Source: Bacteroidota bacterium
GTDB lineage: Bacteria > Bacteroidota > Bacteroidia > Bacteroidales > GCA-2748055
Assembly (NCBI GenBank): GCA_024244665.1
Contig: JAAEOI010000691.1
Span: 1 to 31,978 of the forward strand
Direction of reading: 5' to 3'
Length of the DNA: 31,978 bases
Shown here: positions 1-7,679 of the stretch, in pieces
Layout of the letters: each line of letters opens with the position of its first letter
How positions within the stretch are numbered: the stretch's first letter is position 1
Notes under the pieces: model-generated
Told to the model about the DNA's origin: nothing
The model's database searches: none
Seen by the model: only the letters and a program-made list of their open reading frames with translations
Position numbers and translations under genes: made by a program

Positions 1-75
1 AGGCAGACATATGGCAATAGAAATCAGTGTATAGAAATACACCTGCTCATGAATCTTTTTTCGGGTTAGTTGCAT
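1..75 (-). CDS. N-terminal fragment of a membrane protein, possibly O-antigen ligase/polymerase type (cut by left edge)
   Basis: Read leftward from the ATG at 75, the frame stays open to the window edge and gives 25 residues: a basic start (MQLTRKKIHEQ) followed by a hydrophobic stretch (YFYTLISIAICLP). This looks like a cytoplasmic basic end leading into a first membrane segment. The style resembles Bacteroidota O-antigen ligase/polymerase proteins, but 25 residues cannot establish a family, so the name is a guess. An in-frame stop lies just behind the next upstream ATG (130), which favours 75 as the start. It is divergent from rplM. The 268 bases between the two genes (76-343) hold the rplM promoter and two near-matches to a leftward -7 box (97-104 and 220-227), and nothing else I can name. 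Confidence 0.4.
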   Translation of the reverse strand, partial: MQLTRKKIHEQVYFYTLISIAICLP

Positions 76-281
76 AAGTGAACAGCGGTACTACATTAAA
101 TATAACTGAAAGCGGGGTTTTCTATTGCATAAGAGAGGTGTTTTTCTGACATTTGCCAACTCTTGTTTAAGCAGGTCGTAAAAACTCCTCCTGAAGCGTC
201 ACTTTTTTTAAAGTTGGGGTAAAGGTATCTGCCTGATTATCAGCGTCTCGAGTTTTCAACAAATTTATTGTTGATATCTTC

Positions 282-310
282 TTGTTTTAAAGAAATTAAT
301 TGTATTTTTG
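282..310 (+). promoter_or_regulatory. Bacteroidota-type promoter for rplM operon
   Basis: TTG at 282-284 is followed after 18 bases by TATTTTTG at 303-310, matching the Bacteroidota pattern TTG / 17-23 bases / TAnnTTTG. The box ends 33 bases before the rplM start chosen here. The expected transcript start, a few bases past 310, leaves a short leader. Confidence 0.75.
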
Positions 311-343
311 CGATCCACAAATTTAGGCACAAAACTGATAAAA

Positions 344-799
344 GTGAATACATTAAGTTACAAGACAGTATCGGCAAATAAAGAGACCGTTGAGAAGGAA
401 TGGTACATTGTTGATGCCAAGGACGTAGTACTGGGGCGCCTTGCTTCAGTAGTAGCAATTGTCCTCAGGGGAAAGCATAAGCCAAGTTTTACCCCACATG
501 TTGACTGTGGCGATAAGGTGATTGTGATCAATGCCGACAAGATTAAACTTACCGGCAAAAAGATGACTGACAAGCAGTATGTCCGCCATTCCGGATATCC
601 GGGTGGACAGCGTTTTCAAAATCCCGAAGATCTTCTTTCAAAGAAGCCCACAGCTGTTGTGGAAAAGGCCATTAAGGGAATGCTCCCTAAGAGCAGGCTT
701 GGAAGTGAAATGTTCAGAAACCTGTTTGTATATGCAGAGGACAATCATCCACATGAGGCACAGCAACCAAAGACACTTGACTTAAATAAAATTAAATAA
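344..799 (+). CDS. rplM: 50S ribosomal protein L13
   Basis: L13 is an early-assembly protein of the large ribosomal subunit. The product (151 aa from the chosen start) opens NTLSYKTVSANKETVEKEW after the initiator and carries the conserved VLGRLASVVA, LRGKHKPSFTPH, GDKVIVINADKI and GYPGGQR segments, with the MLPKSRLG stretch near the C-terminus. A longer frame is open from a TTG at 308, but that codon lies inside the -7 promoter box (303-310), so it cannot be in the main transcript. The GTG at 344 gives the length and N-terminus usual for Bacteroidota L13. rpsI follows after 4 bases, so the two are co-transcribed as in most bacteria. Confidence 0.96.
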   Translation: MNTLSYKTVSANKETVEKEWYIVDAKDVVLGRLASVVAIVLRGKHKPSFTPHVDCGDKVIVINADKIKLTGKKMTDKQYVRHSGYPGGQRFQNPEDLLSKKPTAVVEKAIKGMLPKSRLGSEMFRNLFVYAEDNHPHEAQQPKTLDLNKIK

Positions 800-803
800 G
801 ACC

Positions 804-1190
804 ATGGAAGTTATTAATACGATAGGAAGAAGAAAGGCTGCCATTGCCAGGGTATACGTGAGTGAAGGCAAAGGCCAGATTATCGTAAACGGCAAAGATT
901 TTAAAGACTATTTTCCTGATAAACAACTTCATTACGTTGTTGAACAGCCTCTGAACCTTTTAGAGCTCAGGGAAAACTACGATATTAAAGTGAATCTTGA
1001 CGGCGGTGGAATGACCGGTCAGGCTGAAGCACTTCGCCTCGGTATCTCCAGAGCCCTGATCAAGATTAATCCTGATTACAAACCTGCCCTCAGGGCTGAA
1101 GGTTTTGTAACCCGTGATCCACGCGTTGTTGAACGTAAGAAACCCGGCCAACCCAAAGCCAGAAAGAGGTTCCAGTTCAGTAAGCGTTAG
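804..1190 (+). CDS. rpsI: 30S ribosomal protein S9
   Basis: S9 belongs to the head of the small subunit, and its basic C-terminal tail reaches the P-site tRNA. The 128-residue product starts MEVINTIGRRKAAIARVYV and has the conserved GGGMTGQAEALRLGISRAL core. The tail ends in KARKRFQFSKR, whose final lysine-arginine is the part that contacts tRNA in known structures. Length is normal. It begins 4 bases after rplM and is followed by an 83-base gap before rpsB, the longest spacer inside this translation block. Confidence 0.97.
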   Translation: MEVINTIGRRKAAIARVYVSEGKGQIIVNGKDFKDYFPDKQLHYVVEQPLNLLELRENYDIKVNLDGGGMTGQAEALRLGISRALIKINPDYKPALRAEGFVTRDPRVVERKKPGQPKARKRFQFSKR

Positions 1191-1273
1191 AAATATTCTA
1201 TACTTAATCATTGCGAAACTGGCGGGACTCCCTCATGGGGCTACCTGTCGGTTGACCAGCAAAAATTAAAAAA

Positions 1274-2143
1274 ATGCCAGAAACTAGTTTTAAAGAATTA
1301 TTGGATGCAGGTGTGCATTTCGGTCACCTGAAGAGAAAGTGGAATCCTGCAATGGCTCCTTATATATTTATGGAGAAGAACGGGATCCACATCATTGACC
1401 TCAATAAGACAGAGGCCAAACTGGAGGAAGCTGCTTCTGCCCTGAAGCAGATAGCCAAAAGCGGAAGAAAGATCCTTTTCGTGGCCACAAAGAAACAGGC
1501 CAAAGACATTGTATCTGAGAAAGTAAAGGCCATCAACATGCCTTACGTGACTGAGCGCTGGCCAGGTGGGATGCTCACCAACTTCCCTACCATCAGGAAA
1601 GCTGTAAAGAAGATGTCTGCCATTGATAAAATGGGTACAGACGGAACCTTTGATAACCTTTCCAAGCGTGAAAGGCTTCAGATTGCACGTCAGCGTGCAA
1701 AGCTTGAGAAGAACCTTGGCTCGATTTCTGATCTGACCCGTCTTCCCGCTGCCATGTTCATTGTTGACGTTCATAAGGAATACATTGCCGTTCGTGAAGC
1801 AAACAGACTGAACATCCCTGTATTTGCAATGGTTGATACCAATTCCGATCCCAGGCCCATCGATTTCCCCATCCCGTCCAATGACGATGCATCCAAGTCA
1901 ATCTCCCTGCTCATCAATTACATTACCGAAGCTGTTGCTGAAGGGCTCAGCGAGCGTAAGATGGAGAAAGAGAAGGATGACAAAGAGGCTAAGGATGCCA
2001 AAGCTGCCAAAGAAAAGGATGCCAAAGAGGCCAAAGAGGCCAAAGAAAAGGACGCCAAAGAAACCAAAGGAAAAAGAGAGAGGGTGAAGGCTGAAGAGGT
2101 GCAAACAAAGGATTTGAGCGAAGCGAAGAACGCTGACAAGTAG
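1274..2143 (+). CDS. rpsB: 30S ribosomal protein S2 with a long charged C-terminal extension
   Basis: S2 binds the small subunit near S1 and the Shine-Dalgarno cleft. Residues 1 to about 226 are a normal S2: DAGVHFGHLKRKWNPAM, FVATKKQAKD, YVTERWPGGMLTNF, RLPAAMFIVD and VDTNSDPRPIDFPIPSNDDA are all present. Residues about 227-289 are an added tail made almost only of K, E, D and A in near-repeats of the type AKEKDAKEAK, encoded by near-repeated DNA around 1960-2080. Bacteroidota S2 proteins often have charged tails, but this one is about 60 residues long. tsf follows after 40 bases, the usual rpsB-tsf pairing. Confidence 0.96.
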   Translation: MPETSFKELLDAGVHFGHLKRKWNPAMAPYIFMEKNGIHIIDLNKTEAKLEEAASALKQIAKSGRKILFVATKKQAKDIVSEKVKAINMPYVTERWPGGMLTNFPTIRKAVKKMSAIDKMGTDGTFDNLSKRERLQIARQRAKLEKNLGSISDLTRLPAAMFIVDVHKEYIAVREANRLNIPVFAMVDTNSDPRPIDFPIPSNDDASKSISLLINYITEAVAEGLSERKMEKEKDDKEAKDAKAAKEKDAKEAKEAKEKDAKETKGKRERVKAEEVQTKDLSEAKNADK

Positions 2144-2183
2144 TCCTGTTAATTGATTATAAATGTATTAAAGAGATATAGAA

Positions 2184-3005
2184 ATGGCTGATATTAAAGC
2201 TGTAGATGTTGCGAAACTGAGAAAGGCCACAGGGGCCGGTATGATGGACTGCAAGAAAGCTTTGCAGGAAGCAGAGGGTGATTTTGACAAGGCGATTGAG
2301 GTGATCCGTAAAAAGGGTCAGGCGATTGCTAACAAACGTGCCGACCGTGAAGCCAGTGAAGGTAGTGTTCAGGCAAAAGTCGAAGGGAACTTCGGAGCCA
2401 TGATCTCCCTTAACTGCGAAACTGATTTCGTAGCCAAGAATGAGAATTTTGTAAAATTTGCCACTACCCTTCTGGATCTGGCCATTGCTGAAAAGCCGGC
2501 TGATCTGGATGCACTGATGGGACTTACCCTGGATGGCAAAACCGTTGCTGAAACCATTATCGATCAGACCGGAACTATTGGTGAGAAGCTGGAACTGGCT
2601 TATTACCAATCAATCACTGCCGAGAAAATACAGGCTTATAACCACTTTGGAAACAACCTTGCCACTCTGGTTGGATTCAACAAAGCTGATGTGGACGAGC
2701 AGGTTGCCAAGGATGTGGCTATGCAGATTGCCGCTATGGCTCCCGTTGCTGTTGATGAATCTGATGTTGCTGAAGAGATCATCGCCCGAGAGAGAAGGAT
2801 TGGTCGTGAAAAAGCGCTTCAGGAAGGCAAACCCGAGAACATCGTTGACCGCATAGCCGATGGCATGGTCAAGAAGTTCCTCAAGGAAGCCACCCTGTTA
2901 AACCAGGAGTTTACAAAAGACTCCAAGCTTACTATTGGCCAGTATATTAAAGGGTCTGACAAAGACCTTACTGTAACCGGTTTCCTCAGGTTCTCCATAA
3001 AATAA
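2184..3005 (+). CDS. tsf: Translation elongation factor Ts
   Basis: EF-Ts is the cytoplasmic nucleotide-exchange factor that releases GDP from EF-Tu. The 273-residue product starts with the UBA-like N-terminal domain (VAKLRKATGAGMMDCKKAL, about residues 9-27) and carries the signature TDFVAKN at 80-86, which inserts into EF-Tu. The core domain follows, and the C-terminal part contains LLNQEFTKD and the closing FLRFSIK. Length is normal. It lies 40 bases after rpsB and is followed by a clear intrinsic terminator at 3028-3058, so the rplM-rpsI-rpsB-tsf transcript ends here. Confidence 0.97.
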   Translation: MADIKAVDVAKLRKATGAGMMDCKKALQEAEGDFDKAIEVIRKKGQAIANKRADREASEGSVQAKVEGNFGAMISLNCETDFVAKNENFVKFATTLLDLAIAEKPADLDALMGLTLDGKTVAETIIDQTGTIGEKLELAYYQSITAEKIQAYNHFGNNLATLVGFNKADVDEQVAKDVAMQIAAMAPVAVDESDVAEEIIARERRIGREKALQEGKPENIVDRIADGMVKKFLKEATLLNQEFTKDSKLTIGQYIKGSDKDLTVTGFLRFSIK

Positions 3006-3027
3006 TCCAAGAAGAAATACTTTCCAA

Positions 3028-3058
3028 AACCGCCTTGAGAAATCAGGGCGGTTTTTTT
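3028..3058 (+). terminator. Intrinsic terminator after tsf
   Basis: An 11-bp stem (3028-3038 with 3043-3053, one G-U pair) closes a GAAA tetraloop and runs into seven T residues ending at 3058. It begins 23 bases after the tsf stop. Confidence 0.93.
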
Positions 3059-3153
3059 ATGCAAAAAAAAACAGGCAGAGGGAATACCCTTCAAAAAAGA
3101 TGCCCCGTCTTTCCTAACTATTTTCTACTTTTAGGAAACGAAAAACCAATACA

Positions 3154-3861
3154 ATGACATACAAGAGGATTTTACTGAAACTTAGTGGGGAGGCGCTGAT
3201 GGCTGACCGGTCCCACGGAATAGATCCTGAACGTTTGGAGAACTACATCAGCGAGATAATTGAAGTCTCCGCCATGGGAACCCAGGTGGGTATCGTAATA
3301 GGAGGAGGCAATATATTCAGGGGGATCACAGGGGTTGAATCAGGCTTCGACCGGGTTAAGGGCGATTATATGGGAATGCTTGCCACAGTGATAAACGGGC
3401 TGGCACTTCAATCCGCCTTTGAATCGAAAGGAAAAAAAGCAAGACTCTTCACAGCCATCAGGATGGAGCCTGTTGCCGAGTTCTACTATAAGCCAAGGGT
3501 TATTGAGGCACTGGAAAACAACGAAATTGTCATTTTCTCGGGAGGCACCGGGAATCCCTACTTCACCACCGACACTGCCTCAACGCTGCGGGCTGTTGAG
3601 ATGGAAGCGGACGTTATGCTGAAAGGTACACGGGTTGACGGGATTTACACAGCCGATCCGGAGAAGGATCCTGAGGCGGAAAAATATGATGAGATCACCT
3701 ATAATGAGGCTCTTCAGAAGGAGTTACGCATCCTCGATCTGACAGCCTTTACCATGTGTAAGGAGAATGAATTACCCATTATCGTTTTTAATATGAATGA
3801 GAAAGGAAATCTGAAAAAACTCATTTCAGGAGAAAAAATTGGCACCTTAGTTAAAATTTAA
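3154..3861 (+). CDS. pyrH: UMP kinase (uridylate kinase)
   Basis: Phosphorylates UMP to UDP with ATP in pyrimidine nucleotide synthesis; the bacterial enzyme is a hexamer of the amino acid kinase fold. The 235-residue product shows KLSGEALM (9-16), the glycine-rich VIGGGNIFRG (48-57), GDYMGMLATVINGLAL (70-85) and the FSGGTGNPYFTTDTA nucleotide/UMP loop (128-142), followed by KGTRVDGIYTADP. Length is normal. It is separated from tsf by a terminator and about 150 bases, so it probably has its own promoter; I see no clean TAnnTTTG box, only TACTTTTA at 3126-3133. frr follows after 35 bases, a widespread pairing. Confidence 0.97.
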   Translation: MTYKRILLKLSGEALMADRSHGIDPERLENYISEIIEVSAMGTQVGIVIGGGNIFRGITGVESGFDRVKGDYMGMLATVINGLALQSAFESKGKKARLFTAIRMEPVAEFYYKPRVIEALENNEIVIFSGGTGNPYFTTDTASTLRAVEMEADVMLKGTRVDGIYTADPEKDPEAEKYDEITYNEALQKELRILDLTAFTMCKENELPIIVFNMNEKGNLKKLISGEKIGTLVKI

Positions 3862-3896
3862 ATAAATTAGGCACGTTTAATGTAACCCCAGAGACC

Positions 3897-4460
3897 ATGA
3901 ATGAAGATGTCCAGCTAATTTACGACATGACAAAGGAGCGCATGGAAAAAGCTCTTGAACACCTTGATAATGAATTGGTCAGAATCAGGGCAGGAAAGGC
4001 AAATGTGCACATCCTGGACGGGGTCCAGGTTGACTATTATGGCACTCCAACCCCCCTGAACCAGGTCTCCAACATTAGTACCCCCGACGCAAAAACCATC
4101 ATGATTCAGCCATGGGAAAAAAATATGATCGATCCCATTGAAAAAGCGCTGATGAACTCAAACGTTGGAATCACGCCTGGAAATAATGGTGAAGTAATCC
4201 GCCTGATCATCCCCCAACTCACAGAAGAGAGGCGAAGGGATCTGTTCAAGCAGGTAAAGAGCGAAGGGGAAAATGCAAGGGTAAGCATGCGCAACAGCCG
4301 CAGAGATGCAAATGACGAGTATAAGCAGATGCTGAAGGATGGCCTGAGCGAGGATGAGGCCAAGGATGCCGAGGACATAATTCAGAAGCTTACAGATGAA
4401 TTCACCAATAAGGTGGAGAAGATCGTCGAGTCCAAGGAAGAGGAGATCATGACCATCTAA
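3897..4460 (+). CDS. frr: Ribosome recycling factor
   Basis: With EF-G, RRF splits the post-termination ribosome so subunits can be reused. The 187-residue product has the typical sequence: ALEHLDNELVRIRAGKA, DYYGTPTPLNQVSNIS, IQPWEKNMIDPIEKAL, NNGEVIRLIIPQLTEERRRDL, then the helical C-terminus with SMRNSRRDAND. Length matches the family (about 185). It lies downstream of pyrH in the same direction, likely in one transcript, and ends at the strong hairpin at 4483-4517. Confidence 0.97.
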   Translation: MNEDVQLIYDMTKERMEKALEHLDNELVRIRAGKANVHILDGVQVDYYGTPTPLNQVSNISTPDAKTIMIQPWEKNMIDPIEKALMNSNVGITPGNNGEVIRLIIPQLTEERRRDLFKQVKSEGENARVSMRNSRRDANDEYKQMLKDGLSEDEAKDAEDIIQKLTDEFTNKVEKIVESKEEEIMTI

Positions 4461-4482
4461 ACCTAAAACAAAGAATTTTCTT

Positions 4483-4520
4483 AAGAGGCTGTCTCAAAAT
4501 TTTTGAGGCAGCCTCTTCTG
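4483..4520. terminator. Bidirectional terminator between frr and the OmpA-family gene
   Basis: A long inverted repeat pairs 4483-4498 with 4502-4517 (one G-U pair at 4492/4508). T residues follow on the right (4516-4524, interrupted), and A-rich sequence on the left acts as a T-tract for the opposite strand. It sits between two convergent genes, so it can stop both transcripts. Confidence 0.85.
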
Positions 4521-4577
4521 TTTTCCAGGGGATACTTGTTCGTAACGTGCCAATTTGTTTATCAGGGTAGTCCGGAT

Positions 4578-5573
4578 TTACATGTCGAGAATCCGGAACA
4601 CCTCTGAGAAATCGGGTGAAAGGATGATCTCTGTGCGCCTGTTTTTTCTTCTGGCCTCGGGGGTTCCGGCAGGATCGACAGGCAGGTGCTCCCCCCGGCC
4701 TGCGACAGTAATATTGGTGGCCTTTATTTTCGGATTGCCCATCAGGATTCTTACGATGGAGGTGGCCCTCAATACACTCAGGTCCCAGTTATCTTTGATA
4801 GACGAACCCTTCCGGAAGGGAACATCATCCGTATGGCCCTCAATCATTATAGTGATGTCAGGATTGTTGCCCAGGACCACTGCCAGCTGCTTAAGTGCCT
4901 TCACCCCGTTGGGATCCACCACCGTACTGCCGGATTTAAAAAGCAGTTTCTCCTCCAGGGAAACATACACTTTCCCATCCTTCCTGGTAACGGTCAGGCC
5001 CTGGCCCTCAAATCCCATCAGAGCATCGGCAACTTTGTTCTTAAGGTCATCGAGGACCCTGTCCTTCTCGTAAAGCATCTTCTCCATCTCCATCAGGCGT
5101 GCATTCCTCGCCTCCAATTCGGCCGAAAGCCGGTTCACATCCTGCTTCTGAAGGTTCACATTTGATTCAAGCTGTTTGAGCAACTGCTCTTTTCGCGCCA
5201 TCTCTTCCTGGGTATTCTGTAACTCATTAAGCAACCTGCGGGTTTCCCGTGCATTTCCCCGAAGCAGCGCATCATGGGTCGACTCCAGGTTGGTATACTT
5301 TCTTTCAAGTTCTGCAATTTCACTTTCCAGATCTACAATTTCCTGGTGAATCCTGATGCTGTCCCTTACCAGTTGAGCCTGCTGCTCCTCAACCTTGTCA
5401 ATCTTGCCTTTCATCTCCCTGTTCTCCACAGTGAGAAACTCATTCTCCTTCATAAGCTCATCACGCTCACCCTGGAGATTGTTGCTCTTATTCGACAGCT
5501 GTGTAAATTCGCTGGAAGGAACACACGATCCAAGTATGGCTGCTCCGATCAATATATATACGATCTTCTTCAT
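4578..5573 (-). CDS. OmpA-family lipoprotein with a long coiled coil
   Basis: Predicted outer-membrane-anchored lipoprotein that binds peptidoglycan. The 331-residue product starts with a lipoprotein signal peptide (MKKIVYILIGAAILGSC), giving lipidated Cys17. Residues about 25-185 are highly charged heptad-like sequence with no prolines, typical of a long coiled coil. Residues about 205-320 form an OmpA/MotB peptidoglycan-binding domain: LLFKSGSTVVD (210-220), IEGHTDDVPF (244-253), NWDLSVLRA (262-270) and RKNRRTEI (309-316). The start at 5573 is supported by a good Shine-Dalgarno sequence at 5581-5587, seven bases upstream, which is unusual in this window. It stands alone between convergent frr and divergent dxs. 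A role in envelope spacing or tethering is inferred, not shown. Confidence 0.9.
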   Translation of the reverse strand: MKKIVYILIGAAILGSCVPSSEFTQLSNKSNNLQGERDELMKENEFLTVENREMKGKIDKVEEQQAQLVRDSIRIHQEIVDLESEIAELERKYTNLESTHDALLRGNARETRRLLNELQNTQEEMARKEQLLKQLESNVNLQKQDVNRLSAELEARNARLMEMEKMLYEKDRVLDDLKNKVADALMGFEGQGLTVTRKDGKVYVSLEEKLLFKSGSTVVDPNGVKALKQLAVVLGNNPDITIMIEGHTDDVPFRKGSSIKDNWDLSVLRATSIVRILMGNPKIKATNITVAGRGEHLPVDPAGTPEARRKNRRTEIILSPDFSEVFRILDM

Positions 5574-5580
5574 TGTTTCT

Positions 5581-5587
5581 CTCCTTT
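5581..5587 (-). promoter_or_regulatory. Shine-Dalgarno site of the OmpA-family gene
   Basis: AAAGGAG on the minus strand lies seven bases before the ATG at 5573. Most genes in this window lack such a site, so it both fixes the start and suggests strong translation. Confidence 0.75.
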
Positions 5588-5706
5588 ATGCTGTGTATAC
5601 TCTAAATGATAACGGATCAATCGTCCCAAATTACATAAAATTGAATGGCAATTTTGTTCGTTTTTTCACCACAGGCTTTGAAGATATTAACAAAGCGATT
5701 TATTCG

Positions 5707-5714
5707 TACCTTTG
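5707..5714 (+). promoter_or_regulatory. -7 promoter box of dxs
   Basis: TACCTTTG matches TAnnTTTG exactly. It ends 17 bases before the ATG at 5732 and lies inside the longer open frame that starts at 5645, arguing against that longer start. The nearest upstream TTG (5678-5680) is 26 bases away, a little outside the usual spacing. Confidence 0.7.
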
Positions 5715-5731
5715 CCGTGAAATTGAAAGTG

Positions 5732-7663
5732 ATGCAGGATATCCAGGGGGAATACAAACTTCTAGAAACAATTGAGAGTCCGGCTGATATGAAACAGCTT
5801 AAGCCGGAAGAACTGATTCAACTCAGTAATGAGCTGAGGCAGTTTATTATAGAGGTAGTCTCATCAAATCCGGGCCACTTCGGCGCCAGCCTTGGTGTGG
5901 TGGAACTTACCGTGGCCCTTCACCATATTTTTAATTCACCTCACGACCAGATTGTCTGGGATGTGGGTCATCAGGCCTACGGCCATAAGATCCTCACAGG
6001 GCGCCGGGATGTATTTCATACAAACCGGAAGTATGGCGGAATAAGCGGATTCCCAAAACCATCTGAAAGTGAGTTTGACGCCTTTGGCGTTGGCCACTCC
6101 TCCACTTCCATTTCAGCCGCCCTGGGTATGGCTGCCGGGAACGAGTATATCAAAAAGAATGACAGGCAGGTAGTTGCAGTGATTGGCGACGGATCCCTGA
6201 CAGGAGGCATGGCCTACGAGGCCCTTAACAACGCCGGGGATGCCGGGAAAAATCTCCTGGTGATCCTGAACGATAACAACATCTCCATCGATCCCAGTGT
6301 GGGTGCCATGAAGGAATACCTGCTTGACATCACCACATCGAGGCATTACAACAAGGTCAAGAACGAAGTCTGGAACCTGCTGGGTTTCATGAATAAAATT
6401 GCTCCCAATGCCAGGAACTATGCCCAGAAGATTGAGAACGCCATAAAGTCAATTGTTCTCAAGCAGAGCAACCTTTTTGAGTCACTCAATTTCCGCTATT
6501 TCGGACCAGTTGACGGTCACGACGTCATGCACCTCACCGATGTACTGAGGGACATGAAAAATATCCCGGGCCCCAAATTGCTGCATGTAATCACCCAGAA
6601 GGGAAAGGGATTTGCCAAGGCCGAAGAGAACCAGACACAATATCACGCACCTGGCAAATTCAACATGCATACAGGAGAGATCATCCGCAAATCGTACGGT
6701 GACCCTCAGCCCCCTCTCTACCAGGATGTTTTTGGCGAAACTATCCTGGAACTAGCCCGTAAAAACAAAAAGATTATCGGTATCACACCAGCCATGCCCT
6801 CGGGATCTTCATTAAAGATTATGATGGATGAGATGCCCGAGCGGACCTATGATGTAGGTATTGCCGAACAGCATGCCGTTACTTTCTCGGCCGGACTTGC
6901 AGCTACTGGGATGGTGCCCTTCTGCAACATCTATTCATCGTTCATGCAGCGTGCGTACGACCAGGTAATCCACGATGTGGCCCTCCAGAACCTTCCCGTA
7001 GTATTCTGTCTCGACAGGGCCGGGCTCGCAGGCCCTGACGGAGCAACCCACCATGGTGCCTATGACCTGGCATTTTTTCGCTGCATCCCTGGAATGGTTA
7101 TCGCCTCTCCGCTCAACGAGGTAGAGCTGAGGAACATGATGTACACAGCACAGCTAGGCCATCCGGGTCCTCTGGTAATCCGCTATCCGAGAGGAAGGGG
7201 TGTAACAGTCGACTGGAAGCAAGCATTCAGCAAACTGGAGATTGGCAAAGGAGAGCAACTTAAAGAAGGCACTGACATAGCCGTTCTCTCGCTCGGCCCC
7301 ATCGGCAATCAGGTAAGCGAGGCAATCATCGAACTGGAGACGGAACATATTAGTGTTGCCCATTTCGACATGCGGTTCCTGAAACCCCTGGATACCAAAC
7401 TGCTTGACAAAGTATTCGCCGGGTTTAAAAAGATCATCACCGTCGAAGATGCCTCCGTTGTTGGCGGACTTGGTAGTGCGGTGATTGAGTACATGAACGA
7501 CAACAACTACCAGGCAAAAGTCCTGCGCATGGGCATACCTGATCGTTTTATTGACCACGGATCCCAGGAGGAGCTCTTCCATGAATGCGGTTTTGATGCA
7601 GCCGGGATCGTCTCAGCCGTGAAAGGCATGGTTACCTCCAAGATCCTCACCAGGGCAATGTAA
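5732..7663 (+). CDS. dxs: 1-deoxy-D-xylulose-5-phosphate synthase
   Basis: Thiamine-diphosphate enzyme that condenses pyruvate and glyceraldehyde-3-phosphate, the first step of the MEP isoprenoid pathway. From the chosen ATG it is 643 aa, a normal length. It shows GHFGASLGVVELTVALH, WDVGHQAYGHKILTGR, GVGHSSTSISAALG, the TPP-binding GDGSLTGGMAYEAL (from residue 152) with NDNNIS, and in the second half YDVGIAEQHAVTFSAG and DRAGLAGPDGATHHG. The frame is open from 5645, but the extra 29 residues do not resemble DXS and overlap the promoter box at 5707-5714. It is divergent from the OmpA gene and convergent with the aldehyde dehydrogenase, only 16 bases apart, with no visible terminator between. 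Confidence 0.95.
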   Translation: MQDIQGEYKLLETIESPADMKQLKPEELIQLSNELRQFIIEVVSSNPGHFGASLGVVELTVALHHIFNSPHDQIVWDVGHQAYGHKILTGRRDVFHTNRKYGGISGFPKPSESEFDAFGVGHSSTSISAALGMAAGNEYIKKNDRQVVAVIGDGSLTGGMAYEALNNAGDAGKNLLVILNDNNISIDPSVGAMKEYLLDITTSRHYNKVKNEVWNLLGFMNKIAPNARNYAQKIENAIKSIVLKQSNLFESLNFRYFGPVDGHDVMHLTDVLRDMKNIPGPKLLHVITQKGKGFAKAEENQTQYHAPGKFNMHTGEIIRKSYGDPQPPLYQDVFGETILELARKNKKIIGITPAMPSGSSLKIMMDEMPERTYDVGIAEQHAVTFSAGLAATGMVPFCNIYSSFMQRAYDQVIHDVALQNLPVVFCLDRAGLAGPDGATHHGAYDLAFFRCIPGMVIASPLNEVELRNMMYTAQLGHPGPLVIRYPRGRGVTVDWKQAFSKLEIGKGEQLKEGTDIAVLSLGPIGNQVSEAIIELETEHISVAHFDMRFLKPLDTKLLDKVFAGFKKIITVEDASVVGGLGSAVIEYMNDNNYQAKVLRMGIPDRFIDHGSQEELFHECGFDAAGIVSAVKGMVTSKILTRAM

Positions 7664-7679
7664 GCCAATCAGGTATCTC

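Noticed and set aside
184..196. Shine-Dalgarno-like AGGAGGAG on the minus strand upstream of the left-edge gene
   Set aside because: No start codon lies at a suitable distance, so it is probably coincidental.
308..343. Upstream extension of rplM from TTG
   Set aside because: The TTG is part of the -7 promoter box, and the extra residues do not match L13 N-termini.
1898..2139. Minus-strand and +1 open frames over the rpsB tail, as a possible frameshift or extra gene
   Set aside because: They arise from the low-complexity K/E/A codons; the rpsB frame itself runs unbroken to its stop.
4555..5165. Plus-strand open frames inside the OmpA-family gene
   Set aside because: The minus strand encodes a full lipoprotein with signal peptide and OmpA domain; the plus frames have no recognisable features.
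5645..5731. 29-residue N-terminal extension of dxs
   Set aside because: It crosses the -7 box at 5707-5714 and has no DXS-like sequence; the ATG at 5732 fits the family.
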